From: Panax quinquefolius
Taxonomy: Eukaryota > Streptophyta > Magnoliopsida > Apiales > Araliaceae
DNA: 64,000 nt
Assembly (NCBI GenBank): GCA_020205615.1
Contig: CM035173.1
Span: forward strand, 32,270,293 to 32,334,292
Direction: 5' to 3'
Shown here: one piece after another, positions 36,330 through 47,345 of the stretch
How positions within the stretch are numbered: position 1 is the first letter of the stretch
Layout of the letters: every line of letters starts with the position of its first letter
Notes under the pieces: model-generated
Database searches by the model: none
What the model was told of the DNA's origin: nothing
What the model saw: the letters and a program-made list of their open reading frames with translations, nothing else
Position numbers and translations under genes: made by a program

Positions 36330-38356
36330 AGAAGGATTTGTTTTGGCTTTGTCTCTGGAAAGTGGAATTGTTGGATTTGGCGAGGTAAGCTTATTTTTGA
36401 TTGTTTTATCCATTTACTTGTTTCTGCGTAGATGAAAGGGATGGTCGGCAGAAGGTCATGTTTGATGCCCTTCTATCATGGTGCTACTTTACTTTTTGTT
36501 GACCATAAATCCATTTATTCTTTATTGAAAGTGATTACCTCATCTGGGTTCAGTGGCTTTGTTTCTATACTTTAGAATTTGGAGTTTTCACCTAAGCAGA
36601 ACAGAATAGTCATTTCATCAAATCTTCTCATGGTCAAAGTTTTTTTTCTTTTTCTTTCTAATTAATTGGCAGGCTTTATAAGTAGGTCTTTTACAATTGT
36701 ATTGCTGCCCCTAATGAAAATAATGCTCTTGTAATATCAATAAATTATAGTACTTTCAATACTGAATCTCTCATTGGCTTGAGCTAGATTTGGCACCAGG
36801 AAAGGGATATCATATTCATTGCCTTTATATGCATTAGCGTACCAATTGAGGCTAGCTGTTGAAAACATCACCTTTTAGAGGGAAGATATGGTTATTCTTT
36901 ACTATCAAACATGGCTATAATATCCATTTGGGAAAGGGGGGAAACACTTGTTTGTCAGTACCTGTAATTTTTGCCGCTCTCCCTCCCTCCCCAAAAAAAA
37001 ACAAATTATCTTTGTTTTCTTCTTATATTCATGTTTCTATTTTATTCCATTTTATGCACTCTTTTCTGCAAACATAATACTTTTCCTTCTTGTTTCTTTT
37101 ATTTATAATATCTGGAACAGGTTGTACCTCTTGAAATTCACAAAGAAAATCTAGAAGATGTGGAAGACCAACTACGATATCTTATTCACGTCATGGAAGG
37201 AGTAAATATTAGTTTTATGCTTCCACTTCTAAAAGGCTCGTTTACTTCTTAGATTTGGAACAAATTAGGAATCTTGATTGGCCTATCCATCCTGATTCTA
37301 TATATGCTATCTGAATATGCCTAGATTCTAGGTACTGGATTATCTTCTAAAATTTGCTATCTTTCAAGACTTAAGTTTCTTATGCTTTTCTTCCTTGAGC
37401 TATAGCCAGGTTCAATCGTTCCAAGTGTCCGATGTGGTTTGCAGATGGCCACAATGCTATTGTAGCTGCCGAAGGTTCCAGTTTGTTGAATATACTTTAT
37501 CTGCTGACATATAATGAAGAACAAACATCTCCAAGGTCACTCAATGTCCGAGTATGTGCTCTTATTGACGCTAATGGGACTCCAGCAGAGGTTGCTCATG
37601 TTGCCAGTGAACTTATCAAAGAAGGATTTACTGAACTAAAGTTAAAAGTAAGCTTATATTGTTTCTGTTGCTGCTAATATATTTGTTCCAAAGGAATTCT
37701 ATGGACCTCTTTTTATTTGAAAAAAATTTGGTTATTCTTATCATACTACACTCAAGCCCCAAAACGCGCGAGAAGAAGTAACTAGTGGTATATCTCTCCT
37801 ACAGGGTGGGTGTAGAGCAGATCCCAGTGAAGATGTTGTTGTCATAAAAGAAGTAAGAAAGAAAGTTGGGAGCCAGATTGATCTGCGTGCTGATGCAAAT
37901 CAAAAGTGGGCCTATGAAAACGCGATTTAGTTTGGCTCTTCTGTGAAGGACTGTGGGCTTCAGTATATTCAGGTATGCCTGTGGCTTCTTCCTGGCTCTT
38001 TGTCTTTGGTCCCAACTGACAATGAATATACAGTTCTAGGTCTTGGTATGGGCAATGTACTATCTTTATTTTTGCCAGGAAGTTTATAGGAGGTCTTTAT
38101 TCTCTTGGTGAAAGCTTACAGTGTTCAAATATTACTAAATCATATATTCAGTTAGGTACTCTGGTTTATGTTCCTTTAATTAATTAACTACTAATATTTC
38201 CATAATTTTCAGGAGCATGTTAGAGATGAAAATGATCTAATTATGTTTTGTGAAGAAACTGGCTTACCTGTAGCACTTGATGAAACCATTGACAACATTC
38301 AGGGAAATCCTTTTGGAACTCTTGAAAGGTCCAATCACACAGGAATAGTTGCTGTT
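36310..38356 (+). pseudogene. PHYLLO: Captured PHYLLO fragment (o-succinylbenzoate synthase / MenC part) with introns
   Basis: PHYLLO is the plant fusion enzyme of phylloquinone synthesis; this part belongs to its enolase-superfamily MenC domain. Exons: about 36310-36384 (EGFVLALSLESGIVGFGE), 37121-about 37275 (PLEIHKENLEDVEDQLRYL), 37406-37647 (SIVPSVRCGLQMA, then CALIDANGTPAEVAHVAS), 37805-37972 (VGSQIDLRADANQKW), 38213-38356 (CEETGLPVALDETIDN). Borders at 36385/37120, 37648/37804 and 37973/38212 are GT-AG. Decay: TAG in exon 2 (TS*IW), a frameshift near 37440 and TAG in exon 4 (AI*FG). The rest of the gene is absent. Confidence 0.85.
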
Positions 38357-38539
38357 GTAAGGAAACATAAATTTCTATTACTTTCCAATTAAGAAACCTC
38401 AGTCTATAAGATGATTATATGGCCATTCTTGTTAGTATCTATTAAAAAATATTGATTTTTAAAAACCAGTATAAAATATATTAGTGAGCAAAAACTAGCC
38501 CAGTTAGATGGTATAAACATAAGCGAGACATTCCTCGAG

Positions 38540-39297
38540 CTATGATAGAATTGTAGGCAATGAAAGTAACTTCAATCGGGTACAATTCTTCAGTACGAAG
38601 TGACGAAGGTTGATAGAATTTGAAAGGGGTGGCAGGCTTTCAATCTTTGTATTGGAGAGGTCAAGCCTCAGTAAGCAAGACATATGATGAAAAGAATTAT
38701 CTTCTATGTTTATCAATGCACTGCAGTACGAAAGATCAATTACCTCGAGATTTTTAAGGGAATTTAACCCCTCCAACTTCTCCAATGACGCACAATGTGA
38801 TAGTAAAAGCTCACGAAGATTCTGAAGACTGGAAAGAGATGGAAAGCTTTTAACAACTGTTTCTGAAAGATTGAGTACTCGAAGACATGTCAGATGTTTA
38901 AAGAACTCATCTCTAATTTCAGTCAATTTTTTGGAGCCTGAAACATCAAGTACCTCAAGGTCTTTGAGAGCTTCCATACTTAACAGGATGTTTAAGCGAG
39001 AGCAACCTCTTAGATAGAGGTAATGAGGATTGCTAATATTGGAAGGTAGATGATCAAGTGAACATCCAGATAGATCGAGGATCTTAAGGTTTTTCAAAAC
39101 TCCTAATGATTGATCATGAAATTCCTGAAACTTTGAAGAATTTGAAAGACCAAGAACTTGGAGATTTTTTAGTATAGCCATGCCACGCAGTCTATTTAAA
39201 ATTGTACAATCACTTTGAAAGAGATGAGTGAGATTTACCAGATCTTTGAGCAACGGTAGGGTTTTAATCCAGGTTTTTGCTGGTATACAGGTAATTA
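38540..39297 (-). pseudogene. Captured leucine-rich-repeat fragment, NLR type, inverted
   Basis: The minus-strand open frame of 237 aa (38540-39253) has about nine LRR units such as LKNLKILDLSGCSLDHLP and LTCLRVLNLSETVVKSFP. Coding continues upstream to about 39297 (PAKTWIKTLPLLKDL). The LDLSxC spacing is that of plant NLR immune receptors (inferred). No NB-ARC, TIR or coiled-coil domain is nearby. It lies opposite to, and between, the PHYLLO and ZFWD fragments, so it arrived by a separate capture or was inverted. The frame is open but lacks a start context and C-terminus of a full receptor. Confidence 0.8.
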
Positions 39298-39454
39298 CTT
39301 TAACATTATTGAGTCGTTTCTATGATTTGATTAGCTACTGGTTTCTTGGGTTACTATGCAAGAATCTCAGGAATCGTGAATAACCCACCATGTTATTGCT
39401 TTAGTTTTGGCTTACGATTGACCTGTCTGCATTTAATATTATTTTGGACTGCAG

Positions 39455-40319
39455 GATGGAACCATATTGGCGTGGGAAACTAGTTCCCCTGAAGTGCCTG
39501 CATACTCAAGGGTCATAGTGGTGTTGTGTTGTCACTTATTGTTGGAGCTAATAATAGGCTCTACTCTGGTTCCGGGGATACAATGATAAAAGTATGTCAA
39601 TACTAGTCTACTACCTTTATCCCTTTCTTGCTATATTGTGCTTTGAGATTTTATGAGTGCGTTCTATAAAACCAAAGTCCTGTTTCATCTAATTGAGGGT
39701 ATTTTGTTAACTCTTAAAACTGCAAATTTTCTTACACTTGACACATCAGTAAATTGATTGTGATTATAATATTTGATAATCATAATCCACCGAGTGAGTT
39801 TTGCTAGGGTCAACCTGTTTGTAGATAGAAGATTCTTTTGCCAGTGTGTCGCTTTGCAATGTTTAATTTATTTGTTGGCTATTTGGTTACTATTTATGGT
39901 TGCATGGAAGTGATGGAACGGGAGTATATTGTTCGGAGTTGTGCTTTGTTTATGTAATTCTTGCATCTGTTTGATCATTTTTGGACCAAGTTGGACCCAA
40001 GAGATTTTAACTACATAACTTTGGGTATTTAAATTCTCTAGCTTTATAAATTGAAGAAAATGAAAGGATTAAAAAGATCATAAGAAATCTCGAACCCCTC
40101 TTAATAACTTGCTTGTGCTTGTTAATCTACTAGCTGGAAACTTGAATTCTAAATGTGATTTTTTTGTTCATCTTGTTTGTTTTATTTCTGAATCTCACTC
40201 TGGGAAAGATCATAATCATTATTTTGTGTCTCTGTTAGGTGTGGGATATCGAAACTTTACAGTGTCTGCAGACACTACATGGGCATTCCAGCGTTGTGAT
40301 GTCTGTAATTTACTGGTTT
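39455..40319 (+). pseudogene. Captured ZFWD (CCCH zinc finger-WD40) fragment, two exons with intron
   Basis: Exon 39455-39591 encodes DGTILAWET and, after a frameshift, a GHSGVVLSLIVGANNRLYSG WD40 repeat. A 647-bp intron (GTATGT...TTAG, 39592-40238) follows. Exon 40239-40319 encodes VWDIETLQCLQTLHGHSSVV then MSVIYWF, the next WD40 blade. The order and wording fit plant ZFWD proteins (zinc finger CCCH/WD-repeat). The zinc-finger N-terminus and the other blades are missing. At 40320 it is joined in frame to the LIN fragment. Confidence 0.75.
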
Positions 40320-40556
40320 GAGGCTTTAGCAGAAGGCTTAAAGAGAAAATATGCAGAGTTATGCTCAGCATTCTTTATGTCCGCAACATGGCTCGTACAC
40401 ATGTTTACCGTTCTTCCAGATACTGGAATTCAAGGTGCAGCCCGAGTCTGCTTGCTCAAGCGCTTCGTATCAACCTTCAAGTTTACGAAGGACACAGAAG
40501 ACAGAGCTCTTTCCATGCTCGCTCTAAATAGCTTCATCGGTGACCCTGGTGGGTAG
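40239..40556 (+). CDS. Open chimeric exon: WD40 blade fused in frame to LIN armadillo-like region
   Basis: One uninterrupted frame of 105 codons spans the capture junction at 40319/40320. Residues 1-27 come from ZFWD (WDIETLQCLQTLHGHSSV), and from about residue 28 the LIN-like segment begins (EALAEGLKRKYAELC). The first codon is GTG directly after an AG splice acceptor, so this is an internal exon and not a start. The splice donor for the next LIN exon is at 40549. Whether it is transcribed or spliced cannot be judged from sequence. Confidence 0.6.
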   Translation: MWDIETLQCLQTLHGHSSVVMSVIYWFEALAEGLKRKYAELCSAFFMSATWLVHMFTVLPDTGIQGAARVCLLKRFVSTFKFTKDTEDRALSMLALNSFIGDPGG

Positions 40557-41022
40557 CTATTTACGTAAATTGAATATTCTTTTTTTAATTAATGTAGAAA
40601 TTATGCAAGGCACAAAAGTATAGTACAACAGTGGTATACTAACTAGAATCCCCTTGCTTTTGAATATATTTTCCTTGCATGATCTAATAGTATTTGTCCT
40701 CGTACTGACATTTGGAATTTTAGAAGGGCTGCGTGATCTAACCTCCTACATGAAGGATCTCTTGAAAGGCCTGAGAGAGCTTAAGAAGTCCTCTGTAGTG
40801 GCACTTGAGATGCTGAAAGTTTTCTCAGAAAGGATTATTCTAGTAATGTAAGTTTCTCGTTCTCATGTGCAACTTATTCCAAAAAAAAGGATACAGATCA
40901 GTAATGCAAATTTCTGCTATTTTGATTCCTTCAGGAGATGTGGAATCATAAAGAATTAGTTCAAGAAGATTGCAGCATTAATGTGCTTTAAAGACGAGAT
41001 ATTTTTTGGTCATTCAGATGGG
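40320..41022 (+). pseudogene. Captured LIN/CERBERUS-like U-box-WD40 ligase fragment, three exons
   Basis: Exon 40320-40548 has ATWLVHMFTVLPDTGIQGAA and ALSMLALNSFIGDP. Exon 40724-40847 has GLRDLTSYMKDLLKGLRELK. Exon 40935-about 41022 has EMWNHKELVQEDCS and IFFGHSDGT. Introns 40549-40723 and 40848-40934 are GT-AG. In known LIN proteins (root symbiosis E3 ligases) this is the armadillo-like region leading into the WD40 domain. The U-box and most WD40 blades are absent. A frameshift near 40835 and a TAA after CSINVL show decay. Identification rests on remembered family wording, so a related protein is possible. Confidence 0.7.
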
Positions 41023-42925
41023 ACAAACATGATCTTTATTACTTTGAGTAATAAAAATGCTTATAAAGGTTTGTTAATGTTCAATGGATCTTGAGGCTGG
41101 TTGTGTTTATGGTTTATGTTCATATGAACTCAATACATAATCAATGAATTAAGGAGTAGTTGCCCATGCTAGATAACATGCTTTTAAGTTTTCTATGTAA
41201 CATGCATATAATAGTGTTTTTTTTTTGAACTTTTTATATGGACTTGACTTTGATGAATTTGGTTTTATTGGTTTATTTATTTTATTTTATTGTTCGAAGT
41301 TAACTGTTTGGTGAATTTGAGCTTAAGATCATTAGTTGCTTGATTGCATTTGACTAATAATATTATTGTTCCATATTTATGGGCCTAAAAAGATAGCATA
41401 AATTTTTTAGTAATGTTATAACTATAGTTTTGGAAAATTCACAATTTATTATTTAAACATTTCTTTTCTTTATATACATTTTTTTAATTTTATAACTATT
41501 TGGTGATTTATATCTATATGTTTTTTTGATTTTTGAGATAAGAGTTTTTTTACGGAAGGTCAATAACCACAAGGTTGAAAGTTTTAATTAAGCATTTTCT
41601 TAGGATATGGATTTCAGAATTTTAGCTTTTTGGATTATATAATTTAGTTTTGTGGTACTTAAATTATTTAAGCAACTGTTTATTGCCTAGCTAGTTGGGT
41701 ATTTTGTTGAATCAATGAATCTACTATTTTTTTATAAGATAATTACTTTTTATTTTAAATGTTTATTGCCTTTTGTCTCTTATATTATATACATGTGTAA
41801 AGTTGATTTAAAAATCTCACTAAATGTATTATATTTTTTTTATTGAAAATTTTTAATGTGATGATACATTTTGAATGTCAAACAACTTAATATGACACCA
41901 CATCATCACGATTTATAATCATTTATTCGACAAATAATATTTGGTCAATGAAAATTAAAATTTAATAACGAATAATATTAACTCTTTAGAATTAATAGTA
42001 TTGTCATTATATATATTCATTTAGTTATGACAATTGATCTTGTCACTAATATTAACTATTTGGTGACAAGTTATATAAATCACTATTATATATTCATTTA
42101 GTGATGACCTTTAATTTTGTAACTATTAATAGCTCTTTATGTGACGAGTTCTATAAATCACCATAAGTATTCAATTAGTAATGAGAGAAAAAATATGTCA
42201 TAGAAATTAACTCTTTGATGACAAACTATATAAATCATCAAGTTATATATTCATTTAGTCATAACAACTAATTTTGTCACTATTATTAATTCTTTCTGTG
42301 ACGAGATGTATCGTCACTAAAAGTATTTAATTAGTGACATTGAAAAATGTGTCCCAAAAAATAACTCTTTGGTGGCAAATTATTTTGTAATATTATTTAA
42401 AATATGAAATGACAACGACATAATTGTCATGTTAAATATAGTATTAGAAGACTAATTGTTCTGTCGCCATTTATTTTCTTATTTTTGGTGACGATAAACA
42501 TAATAACATGACGAAAGAATAATCATAAATATGATAATATTGTCGTCATTAAAATTAGATGATTTAAATAGAGTAACATATTTTGTCACTAAAACAATAT
42601 CATTTAATGACGAAAAAAGATTTTCGTCATTTAATGCACTAAGTTTTAATGACGAAACATAATATAGAGTGACGAAAGTTTCATTCAAATAGTGACGCTA
42701 TTAACGTCACTAAAAGTAATTAATGATAGTGACAATGGTGTAGATCGTCACCATAAGTTAAAATATTTAGTGACGACATCAAATATTGTCAAATAAACCT
42801 AATACCACGCTCATACGGTGACAGTCTCTGTGACGATTAACACTCGTCACCAAATGTTTTAGTGACGAAAAATGAATTTTATGTGACAAATTTTAGCGTC
42901 ATTTTTTGTGTAATTTCTTGTAGTG
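41023..42925 (+). repeat. Right subterminal region of the CACTA-like element
   Basis: AT-rich to about 41880. From there on, many GTGACGA and GTCACTA words occur in both orientations. A diverged tandem unit (about 80-110 bp, TATATTCATTTAGTGATGACC type) runs over 42005-42340. It ends GTGTAATTTCTTGTAGTG. The frame at 42479-42688 lies inside the array and is not a gene. Confidence 0.65.
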
Positions 42926-44270
42926 CCATTTGAGTCTCCAAATTCTTAATAACCACTGCTTGGCTTTTGATTATGACTTCCGTATTTTCCATGTATTTCA
43001 ACATCATCTCCTCCATCTCTAATTTCTTTTCTGGCTGTGGTGCAGCTGGAGTGTGATGTTGTTGTTGAGAGAATCCCGGTGGAAACGATGGTTTTGGTGT
43101 AAACCTGTGGTAGGAGATGACCGTGATGGAATTGATGATTAAATTTGAAACCCGACTTTGTTGATTTCCTTGGTTATTCGACCGACTAAAGTGTGGATGA
43201 TTTCGGTTGTTGGGGTGGTATGTGTTCGAAATCGACCACGGTCTTTCCCTGTAGTTGCTCACATATCGCACCAACTGACTTTGATTGATAAGACAATGAT
43301 CCGTGGAGTGTGACCCCCGCACAAATCTCTCACAAACGAAGGCAAGCTGTTTTCACTTTACTTTTACCAAAGTATCTATCTTCTTAGCCATAGTCGCCAT
43401 CTGCATCAAACAACCGTGTCGCGTCTCACCTCCAACACACCGCAACCTTGGGATGTGGCATCCATTTGTAGTGGGATTCTGATAATCATTCGCAACCATA
43501 GTCTCGATAAGCGTATAGACTTCGTTGTAGCTCTTTGCCCATAATGCCCCTCTGTTGCATCCACAATCGGTCCTCGACCGCCATCCCAAACCATTGTAAA
43601 GGAGTTGATCACCATCCATCTGGCGTATACTAGTGATGTGAACATTTTCGAGCATCTCTTTATATCTTCACATACCTCATATAAGGACTCGCCATTGTTG
43701 CTCAAACCGAGAGATAGTTGTCCTCATCTTTGCAGCTTAGCCATTGAAAAGAACTTGGCTAAGAATTTCTGTGTTAAGTCCTCCCATGTAGTGATTGACC
43801 CTGACGACAAAGAATATAGCCAACTTCTAACCTTATCCCTCAATGAAAATGGGAATAGCCGTAGTCTAATGGCATCCTCCGTCACACCATTGTATCTGAA
43901 TGTATCATAAATCTCGATGAAGCTCAATAGGTGTTCATTCGGATCATCCGTAGCAGTACCCCCAAACTAAACCGAGTTCTGCACCATCTGAATAGTGCCT
44001 GGTTTGATTTCAAAGGTATTGGCTGCTATCGTCGGTCTGACTATGCTCGACTGTAGTCCGTTTATGTTTGGCATGGAATACTCCCTTAGAGCCCGATGCT
44101 CTTCTCTTTGCTCAAGTTTTGGTTCTTCCGCCATTCTAGATGTTGTATTATCTAATTGCGCTTGCAAATTTCTCCGCACACTCGATTTCCAACCACTTCT
44201 GTTTATGTTATCCTGCGCTGGTGTTAGTTCTGAGTTGGATGATCGCGCGTGCATAAAAATCCACAAGTTC
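42926..44270 (-). pseudogene. Athila-like gag (second element), interrupted by the CACTA-like end
   Basis: Minus-strand frames in order: 43967-44266 (start MWIFMHARSSNSELTP, then EIKPGTIQMVQNSV), 43724-43927 (RLRLFPFSLRDKVRSWLYSL, then WEDLTQKFLAKFF), 43406-43705 and 43353-43655 (overlapping decayed frames), 42879-43322 (HTPAAPQPEKKLEMEEMMLK, KNLETQMA). The Gag domain is clear. The frame is cut at 42925 in the NLETQMA helix, where CACTA sequence begins. Frameshifts break it elsewhere. The matching downstream segment (pre-protease, protease) is at 28186-28980, 14 kb away. Confidence 0.75.
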
Positions 44271-44396
44271 CTGAAACGAAAAACGCAACAAAAATAGAAA
44301 TGAGAAACGATAAGAATTGTCTAAGTCATACAATATAGCTTTAAATTAATGATAATTATTTAAATTCAACGCCTTTCCTAAGAATTCGCGCTTAAA

Positions 44397-45785
44397 AACT
44401 TGTTGCCTCTTTTTTCGGTTTTGATAAAGAGCTCTAACTCATGCAAGCACACATGTGTCAACAAGTGTCTGAGTAAGTAGAGTATCGATCCCACAGAGAA
44501 AGTTGTTAAATTTAAACTACTATGCATCAATTAACTCACTGTATTTATATGCTTAGACTAATGAATATAATTATTTAATTAAACTAATTGTAACTAACAA
44601 CTACAAATAAATATACTAATGGAATGAATTTAATCTGAAAATAATGGGACTCTAACTTCATTTAATATTTCATCTAATCGCCACTATCATGCAAGAAATA
44701 TTCACATATCATAGGAAAATAGCGAAACACGGAATAGAGTTATAACCATTTTTCAATGCACTATAACCTACTTACATAGCATCCATGGATGATAGACTCC
44801 ATGTAATCATCAATACAACCAAAATCACTATATGCATGTGAAATTGCAATTATGTTGATTTTAAGCACAAGCCCTTACTCTAGCTCATACGGTGAAACAA
44901 AGATATGTCTATCGATTCATAAAATACGCAGTTTATATACAATGACCCCATATTCGCATGCTATCATGATTATAATCCATACTTGCATGTTCATTGTCAA
45001 TTCCATACAATCTCGAGGCGAATGGTGATCGAGGCATTCATACATATAAAACAATTATATGAATTCCTATAAGATATGCAAAACAACCCTAGCATTTAAG
45101 CATGCAACCAAACTACATATTAAAATCCGTTAGAATCCCATAATGGAGTTTAGTTCATGACTGAACCAAAAGCCATTATGGGACCAACGTTGAACATGAT
45201 TACAAAGCAAATAATTGAAAGATGAAAGATAGAACGATCAAACCCAATTGCAGATTCGGAACCGATAATAACATTCAAATCCTCATAAAATCCGAAGAAA
45301 CAATAATAAAGAACCACAATGACAGAGAGAATCCCAAGAAGAATTGGAGAAGTAGACGTTTTGGCCTCGTTCTACGTTAGAATCTCCCTCACAGTGTAAA
45401 CCCTAGTTACGATATGAAAAATACGCTAAAAGTATTAATCCTCCTTTCTGACACCAGTCAGAATCAGTTTAAAAACCAATTACAACTCATTTAATTAAAA
45501 ATTAAAATAAAAAAAATACACAGCTTCAGCATCGCGCGCTCCTCCAGTATGTTTCTCAAGGCTTTTATGTCGCGCGACCTACAGTCTGCAAGTTCTGGTT
45601 CTGTCATGATGCTGCGACTTGTTCATTCATGCTTAGTTTTCTTCTATGCTTGATCTCCTTACTTCATAGTACCTTCATGTCATGCAAATCCCCACTTGTG
45701 CCTCGCCTTCATGCATCCATTAGCCTCGTGCCCTCTAATTCCACCAAAATTAAGCCAATTCCTACACTTATTCACCAAAAGGAGT
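44397..45785 (-). repeat. 5' LTR of the second Athila-like element, truncated
   Basis: The reverse complement matches 29156-30624 and 33415-33432. The right limit is abrupt: at AAAGGAGT the LTR stops and an internal part of a chromovirus LTR starts. The left limit is approximate; gag starts shortly beyond. No clear TGGCGCC primer site is visible, only a GCCTCTTTTTTCGG stretch. Confidence 0.7.
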
Positions 45786-46840
45786 GGATAGTATTTATAA
45801 ATCCTGCAAAGTATGCAAGTTGTTATATTATATTTGATTGGTCGGGGAATATTCGTACAACGGCGCAATCATTGGTGGAACCCACAACAGAATTATTGTC
45901 GGATTGAGAAAACGACAAAAATATTTTTATGAAAATAACGGCGGAAGTTTTACAGTTAATCTTTGTTGAACTACTCGGTAGTAAAATTACGAGAATCACG
46001 TGTGGTTGCATAATAGCACACGGTATTGATTATTGATGCTTACGTGAGAAGTCACCGGTTATACTCAATTATTGCTATAGTAATTGTTGCATCATATCTC
46101 TAATATTATTGATTCGATTATTGTCAAGATTATCATCGCATTATATGATATATTATTCAATCAATAATTGAGGCGACAAAGTTATTCATATTATTAAATT
46201 ACAATATTTACAATGTCAGAAGTTACGCAGAAGAGGTTTGGTCACCTAATAATTGGCGCGCCAATAAAGAGAAATCCTTATTGGAAAGCCCCTCTTTCAC
46301 AGGAACATTTTGGTTGTTAAATATTGTGAGTTATAATATTAATGATGAATAAGTTCGTGTTGATTAAACATGAATTTGATAGTTCCATTGTGTTGGGATT
46401 ATTAGTGTTAGTGGAAATCGACATCTATTAGATGATAATTGATGTCGAGGGTTATATTGATAAATCGAGAATTTATCGGATAAATGAGCAATTAATTGCT
46501 ACTAATTCACATGCTTATATAACTATTTGTTCACATGTGTGTACTATTGAATCACATTCTTATGCTATTAAGGGAGTTGGTGCAAGATTGATAATACTTG
46601 TATGATTTAATTAAAGATGGAGGCATAGATGGAGGTACTATACCGTAATTCATATTTTCACATGATTATTACTACTGATTCACATGATTGAACTATTGAT
46701 TCACATTATTTACTATTAGGGGAGGTGGTGCAAGTTTGATAATACTTGCAGGACTAAATTAAAAATGAAAGAAAAGTTGGAGGTATTGTATTGTAATTTT
46801 TCGAGCCCCAAAACGTGAAATTAACGAAACTATATTTTTC

Positions 46841-46848
46841 TATAAATA
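46841..46848 (+). promoter_or_regulatory. Putative LTR TATA box
   Basis: TATAAATA after TTTTTC, followed by GAAGCTCATTCTTCCTTC and an AGAG-rich leader. Confidence 0.6.
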
Positions 46849-47019
46849 GAAGCTCATTCTTCCTTCATTTCTCACCAATTCACTAAAGCTATAGAGCAAT
46901 TATTATAGAGAGAAGCTAATAGAGAGAAAATCTATAAAAGAAGAGAAGTCTGCTACCTCACTATTCCAGTATCCAGTTTCTTCTGAGGTAAGGGGTATTA
47001 TTCCTTTTGTATTCATGAA

Positions 47020-47345
47020 AAGAACTTCTATTATTCCATTCTTTATTATTCTGTTGGAATAACTTTGATATCTGTGAGCTACCCTATACTTGGTGAAATT
47101 CTTACATTATTCCATCTTTTATTGTTACATTGGAATATCCTCACATATGCGTTTCTTAGAACTAACAAATCGGGTTCTTTATTATTACATTGGAATATCA
47201 CATGCTCATTCGTTTTACGTGAACTGGTTCCGTCTTTATTATTACATTGGAATATCTTGTTCACATGCGTTTACTGGCGGGACCTAGTAAAATCTTTTAT
47301 TATTACATTGGAATAACTTTGCTGCATGCGATCTATCGCATGTAC
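47020..47345 (+). repeat. Tandem array R1 inside LTR
   Basis: Five to six units of TTATTATTACATTGGAATA, an ATGCGTTT word and GAACTGGTTCCGTC. The open frames on both strands here are repeat by-products. Confidence 0.7.

Larger units (their letters stand above)
33433..42925 (+). mobile_element. Gene-capturing CACTA-like transposon (left limit uncertain: 33433 or 35361)
   Basis: The right end is TTTCTTGTAGTG (42914-42925), the reverse complement of CACTACAAGAAA, which also occurs at 35361 in the opposite orientation, giving 12-bp terminal inverted repeats. Short GTGAC/GTCAC words crowd both 33450-34490 and 41900-42910, so the original left end may lie near 33433 with its tip lost. No transposase was recognised. 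Between the ends are fragments of an F-box gene, PHYLLO, an LRR gene, ZFWD and LIN. The candidate three-base flanks at 35358 (GGT) and 42926 (CCA) do not match as direct repeats, so the boundaries are not proven. Confidence 0.65.

Noticed and set aside
37432..37677. 81-aa frame taken as a separate small gene
   Set aside because: It is exon 3 of the PHYLLO fragment read past its splice donor at 37648.
42479..42688. Minus-strand 69-aa frame
   Set aside because: Lies in the subterminal GTGAC/GTCAC array of the CACTA-like element; composition reflects the repeats.
35358..42928. GGT/CCA as a three-base target duplication of the CACTA-like element
   Set aside because: They are reverse complements, not direct repeats, so they do not support a simple insertion with these borders.
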